In this document: positions 3,592-5,466 of the stretch, one piece after another | Layout: every line of letters starts with the position of its first letter | Numbering within the stretch: the first letter of the stretch is position 1 | DNA from: Clostridiales bacterium | GTDB taxonomy: Bacteria; Bacillota_A; Clostridia; Oscillospirales; Acutalibacteraceae | Assembly (NCBI GenBank): GCA_009774735.1 | Contig: VSOH01000117.1 | Coordinates: 1-5,466, forward strand | Reading direction: 5' to 3' | DNA: 5,466 nt | The notes under the pieces: generated by a model | The model's database searches: none | What the model was told of the DNA's origin: nothing | What the model saw: only the letters and a program-made list of their open reading frames with translations | Made by a program: the position numbers and the translations under genes

Positions 3592-5400
3592 TTATTCCAC
3601 GGTTACAACCTTGGCAAGATTTCTTGGTTTATCAACATCCAGCCCTTTATCTGATGAAACATAATATGCCAAAAGCTGCATAACAACAACAGCAGGTATG
3701 ACCGTAAACTCATCGTCCAAATTAGGAAGTTCAATAAAATTATCCGTTGCATATGCTTTCAATGATCTTGTGCAGACCGTAATTACCTTGGCACCGCGTG
3801 ACTGAACCTCTCTAATATTTGAAACCTGCTTTGATGACAGGTATTCCTGTGTCATAAGTGCAATAACAGGAGTGTTCTTTGTAATCAAAGCAATAGTTCC
3901 ATGCTTGAGCTCACCGGATGCAAATGCTTCACTGTGAATATATGATATTTCCTTTAATTTGAGCGACGCTTCAAGCAGCGCAGGATAATCAATACCTCTG
4001 CCAATCATAAATGCATGCTCAGCTGTTAAGAGTTTGCCTGCAATATGATGAATTTTATCCTTAGCTGCAAATACCTGTTCAACAGCATCCGGTACTTTTT
4101 TCAGTTCATTAATAAACGAAAGCAATCCCTCAATATTGAAGCAGCCTCGAATATAAGCCATTTTAGCGGCGATAAGATAAAAAGTGACGAGCTGACTTGT
4201 ATAAGCCTTTGTAGAGGCAACAGCAACCTCAGGACCCGCATCTGTATAAATAACATTATCACTTACTCTTGCTATAACAGAGCCGCGCACATTAACAATT
4301 GAAAGTATTTTTGCACCTTGTTTTTTAGCATATTTAAGTGCTTCAAGCGTATCGATCGTTTCACCGCTCTGAGATACACATATAACAAGAGTATCACTGT
4401 TGATAATAGGCTGACAATAAATAAATTCACTCGCAATATAAACAGATACCGATATACTGCAGTTTTTCTCAATAAGCTGCTTTGCGATAAGACCGCTATG
4501 CATAGCCGTTCCGCAGGCGACGATTGAAATACTTTTACAATCAGTAAAAATTTTTTCATCAATATTGTCCGATGAAAAATCAGGAATATCACCGTTAAGC
4601 TTGTTCTTAAGAGTCTTCCTTATCACCTCAGGCTGTTCCATAATTTCCTTTTCCATATAGAAGGGATAACCGCATTTACCGCTGTTTTTTAAATCCCAGT
4701 TTACAACAGACATTTCAGGCTCTACATGATTTTTAGTAAAATCAACTATTTCAATTTTATCCCTTGTGATTTTTGCTACGCTAAGCTCAGGAAGAACAAA
4801 GTAATCAGTACTGTATTCAGCTATTGCAATAATGTCTGAAGCAATATAGCAACCACTGTCATTTTTACAGATAACAATAGGACTGACATTTCTTACAGCA
4901 TATATTGCATCAGGCTCATCATCAAACATTATGGCAAGAGCATAAGTTCCTCTCAACTTTTTTACAGAGCTTATTATTGCATCAACAGGATTTTTTTCAC
5001 AGCATTTGTCAATAAGAGCAGCAACTACCTCACTGTCAGTCCCCGATTTTAACTTGGATGCAACACCAAGTGTATTCATCAGTGACTCATAATTTTCAAT
5101 AATTCCGTTATGAACTATAGTTACATTACCAAATTTATGGGGATGAGAATTTGAATCACTTACCTCACCGTGAGTTGCCCATCTCGTATGACCTATGCCC
5201 GATTTTCCTTTAATATCTATGGTTTTATGCTCAAGCTTATCAACCCTGCCCTCACATTTTGAAACAAGACACTGACTGTAATCAGGATTATACACAGCAA
5301 TACCTGCACTGTCATATCCCCTGTACTCCAAAGATTTAAGCCCCTTAATTAAAATATTTTTAGCTTCATCATAGCCAATATAGCCGATAATACCACACAT
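3592..5400 (-). CDS. glmS: Glutamine--fructose-6-phosphate aminotransferase (isomerizing), GlmS
   Basis: A complete 602-residue GlmS, which converts fructose-6-phosphate and glutamine to glucosamine-6-phosphate and glutamate, the first committed step to UDP-GlcNAc for peptidoglycan. It acts in the cytosol, normally as a dimer. The N-terminal class II glutaminase domain (about 2-220) has the nucleophile C2 exposed after Met removal, YRGYDSAG (26-33), HTRWATHG (71-78), HNG (97-99) and D122. The first SIS sugar-isomerase domain (about 285-425) has ACGTAMHSG (295-303), SQSGET (343-348) and VASTKAYTSQ (394-403). The second SIS domain (about 455-595) has KLKEIS with E484 and ELKHG with H500. The tail DKPRNLAKVVTVE holds K597, which forms the Schiff base with the sugar. 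All key residues are present. The ATG at 5400 is fixed by the required MCGI start, with GGGG seven bases upstream. It appears to be a single-gene unit closed by the terminator at 3554. Many Firmicute glmS genes are controlled by the glmS ribozyme, but the region that would hold it is mostly outside the window. Confidence 0.99.
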   Translation of the reverse strand: MCGIIGYIGYDEAKNILIKGLKSLEYRGYDSAGIAVYNPDYSQCLVSKCEGRVDKLEHKTIDIKGKSGIGHTRWATHGEVSDSNSHPHKFGNVTIVHNGIIENYESLMNTLGVASKLKSGTDSEVVAALIDKCCEKNPVDAIISSVKKLRGTYALAIMFDDEPDAIYAVRNVSPIVICKNDSGCYIASDIIAIAEYSTDYFVLPELSVAKITRDKIEIVDFTKNHVEPEMSVVNWDLKNSGKCGYPFYMEKEIMEQPEVIRKTLKNKLNGDIPDFSSDNIDEKIFTDCKSISIVACGTAMHSGLIAKQLIEKNCSISVSVYIASEFIYCQPIINSDTLVICVSQSGETIDTLEALKYAKKQGAKILSIVNVRGSVIARVSDNVIYTDAGPEVAVASTKAYTSQLVTFYLIAAKMAYIRGCFNIEGLLSFINELKKVPDAVEQVFAAKDKIHHIAGKLLTAEHAFMIGRGIDYPALLEASLKLKEISYIHSEAFASGELKHGTIALITKNTPVIALMTQEYLSSKQVSNIREVQSRGAKVITVCTRSLKAYATDNFIELPNLDDEFTVIPAVVVMQLLAYYVSSDKGLDVDKPRNLAKVVTVE

Positions 5401-5466
5401 AAATATACCCCGTTTCTATATCGTTATATATTTTATGCGAATAATGATTCATTCATTCCTTAGAAA
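5401..5466 (-). promoter_or_regulatory. Visible part of the glmS leader
   Basis: The 66 bases before glmS are AT-rich and hold only a weak ribosome binding site (GGGG, 5411-5408). I see no part of the conserved glmS ribozyme core and no convincing promoter; loose -10 candidates such as TAAAAT lack a matching -35. The ribozyme normally begins further upstream and spans well over 100 bases, so its absence here does not exclude it. Confidence 0.35.

Noticed and set aside
4045..4592. Open frames on both strands inside glmS
   Set aside because: They overlap the isomerase domain of an intact GlmS and have no independent support.

Overview
The window looks like chromosome from an AT-rich, low-GC Gram-positive anaerobe of the Clostridia, most likely a gut Ruminococcaceae/Oscillospiraceae-type bacterium. 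This rests on the low-GC codon use, the style of the MATE, YhhN and GlmS proteins, the CCA-encoding tRNA genes, and a palindromic repeat of a kind I associate with gut Clostridia. Species cannot be fixed from the sequence alone.

Layout. (1) Bases 1-660 hold the remains of an integrated element. A tyrosine recombinase lacks its N-terminal part and first catalytic arginine. Downstream come a hairpin, a 10-bp-period repeat and a terminator-like palindrome. (2) Bases 657-814 are a compact repeat-rich spacer bounded by two identical 12-bp copies of the tRNA-Trp 3' end. Inside are two perfect palindromes and an inverted partial copy of the tRNA-Trp T-arm. (3) Bases 805-1026 are a minus-strand tRNA operon: a clear sigma-A-type promoter, a CAT-anticodon tRNA (Met or Ile2), tRNA-Trp(CCA) and a terminator. 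(4) Bases 1063-3207 are a minus-strand two-gene operon. A MATE-family exporter is followed after one base by a YhhN-family membrane protein, with overlapping palindromes upstream and a strong 3' hairpin. (5) Bases 3208-3553 are mostly non-coding and hold a short, probably broken plus-strand reading frame. (6) Bases 3554-5400 are a bidirectional terminator and complete glmS on the minus strand; only 66 bp of its upstream region is visible.

How the parts relate. GlmS makes glucosamine-6-phosphate for the cell wall and is independent of the MATE-yhhN pair, being separated by its own terminator. MATE and yhhN are probably translationally coupled, giving an exporter together with a predicted membrane ether-lipid (lysoplasmalogenase-type) enzyme. 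The tRNA operon is the likely attachment site for the element that left the recombinase fragment. I found no CRISPR array, defence cluster or clearly new multigene system. The most unusual part is the tRNA-Trp 3'-end region at 600-830.
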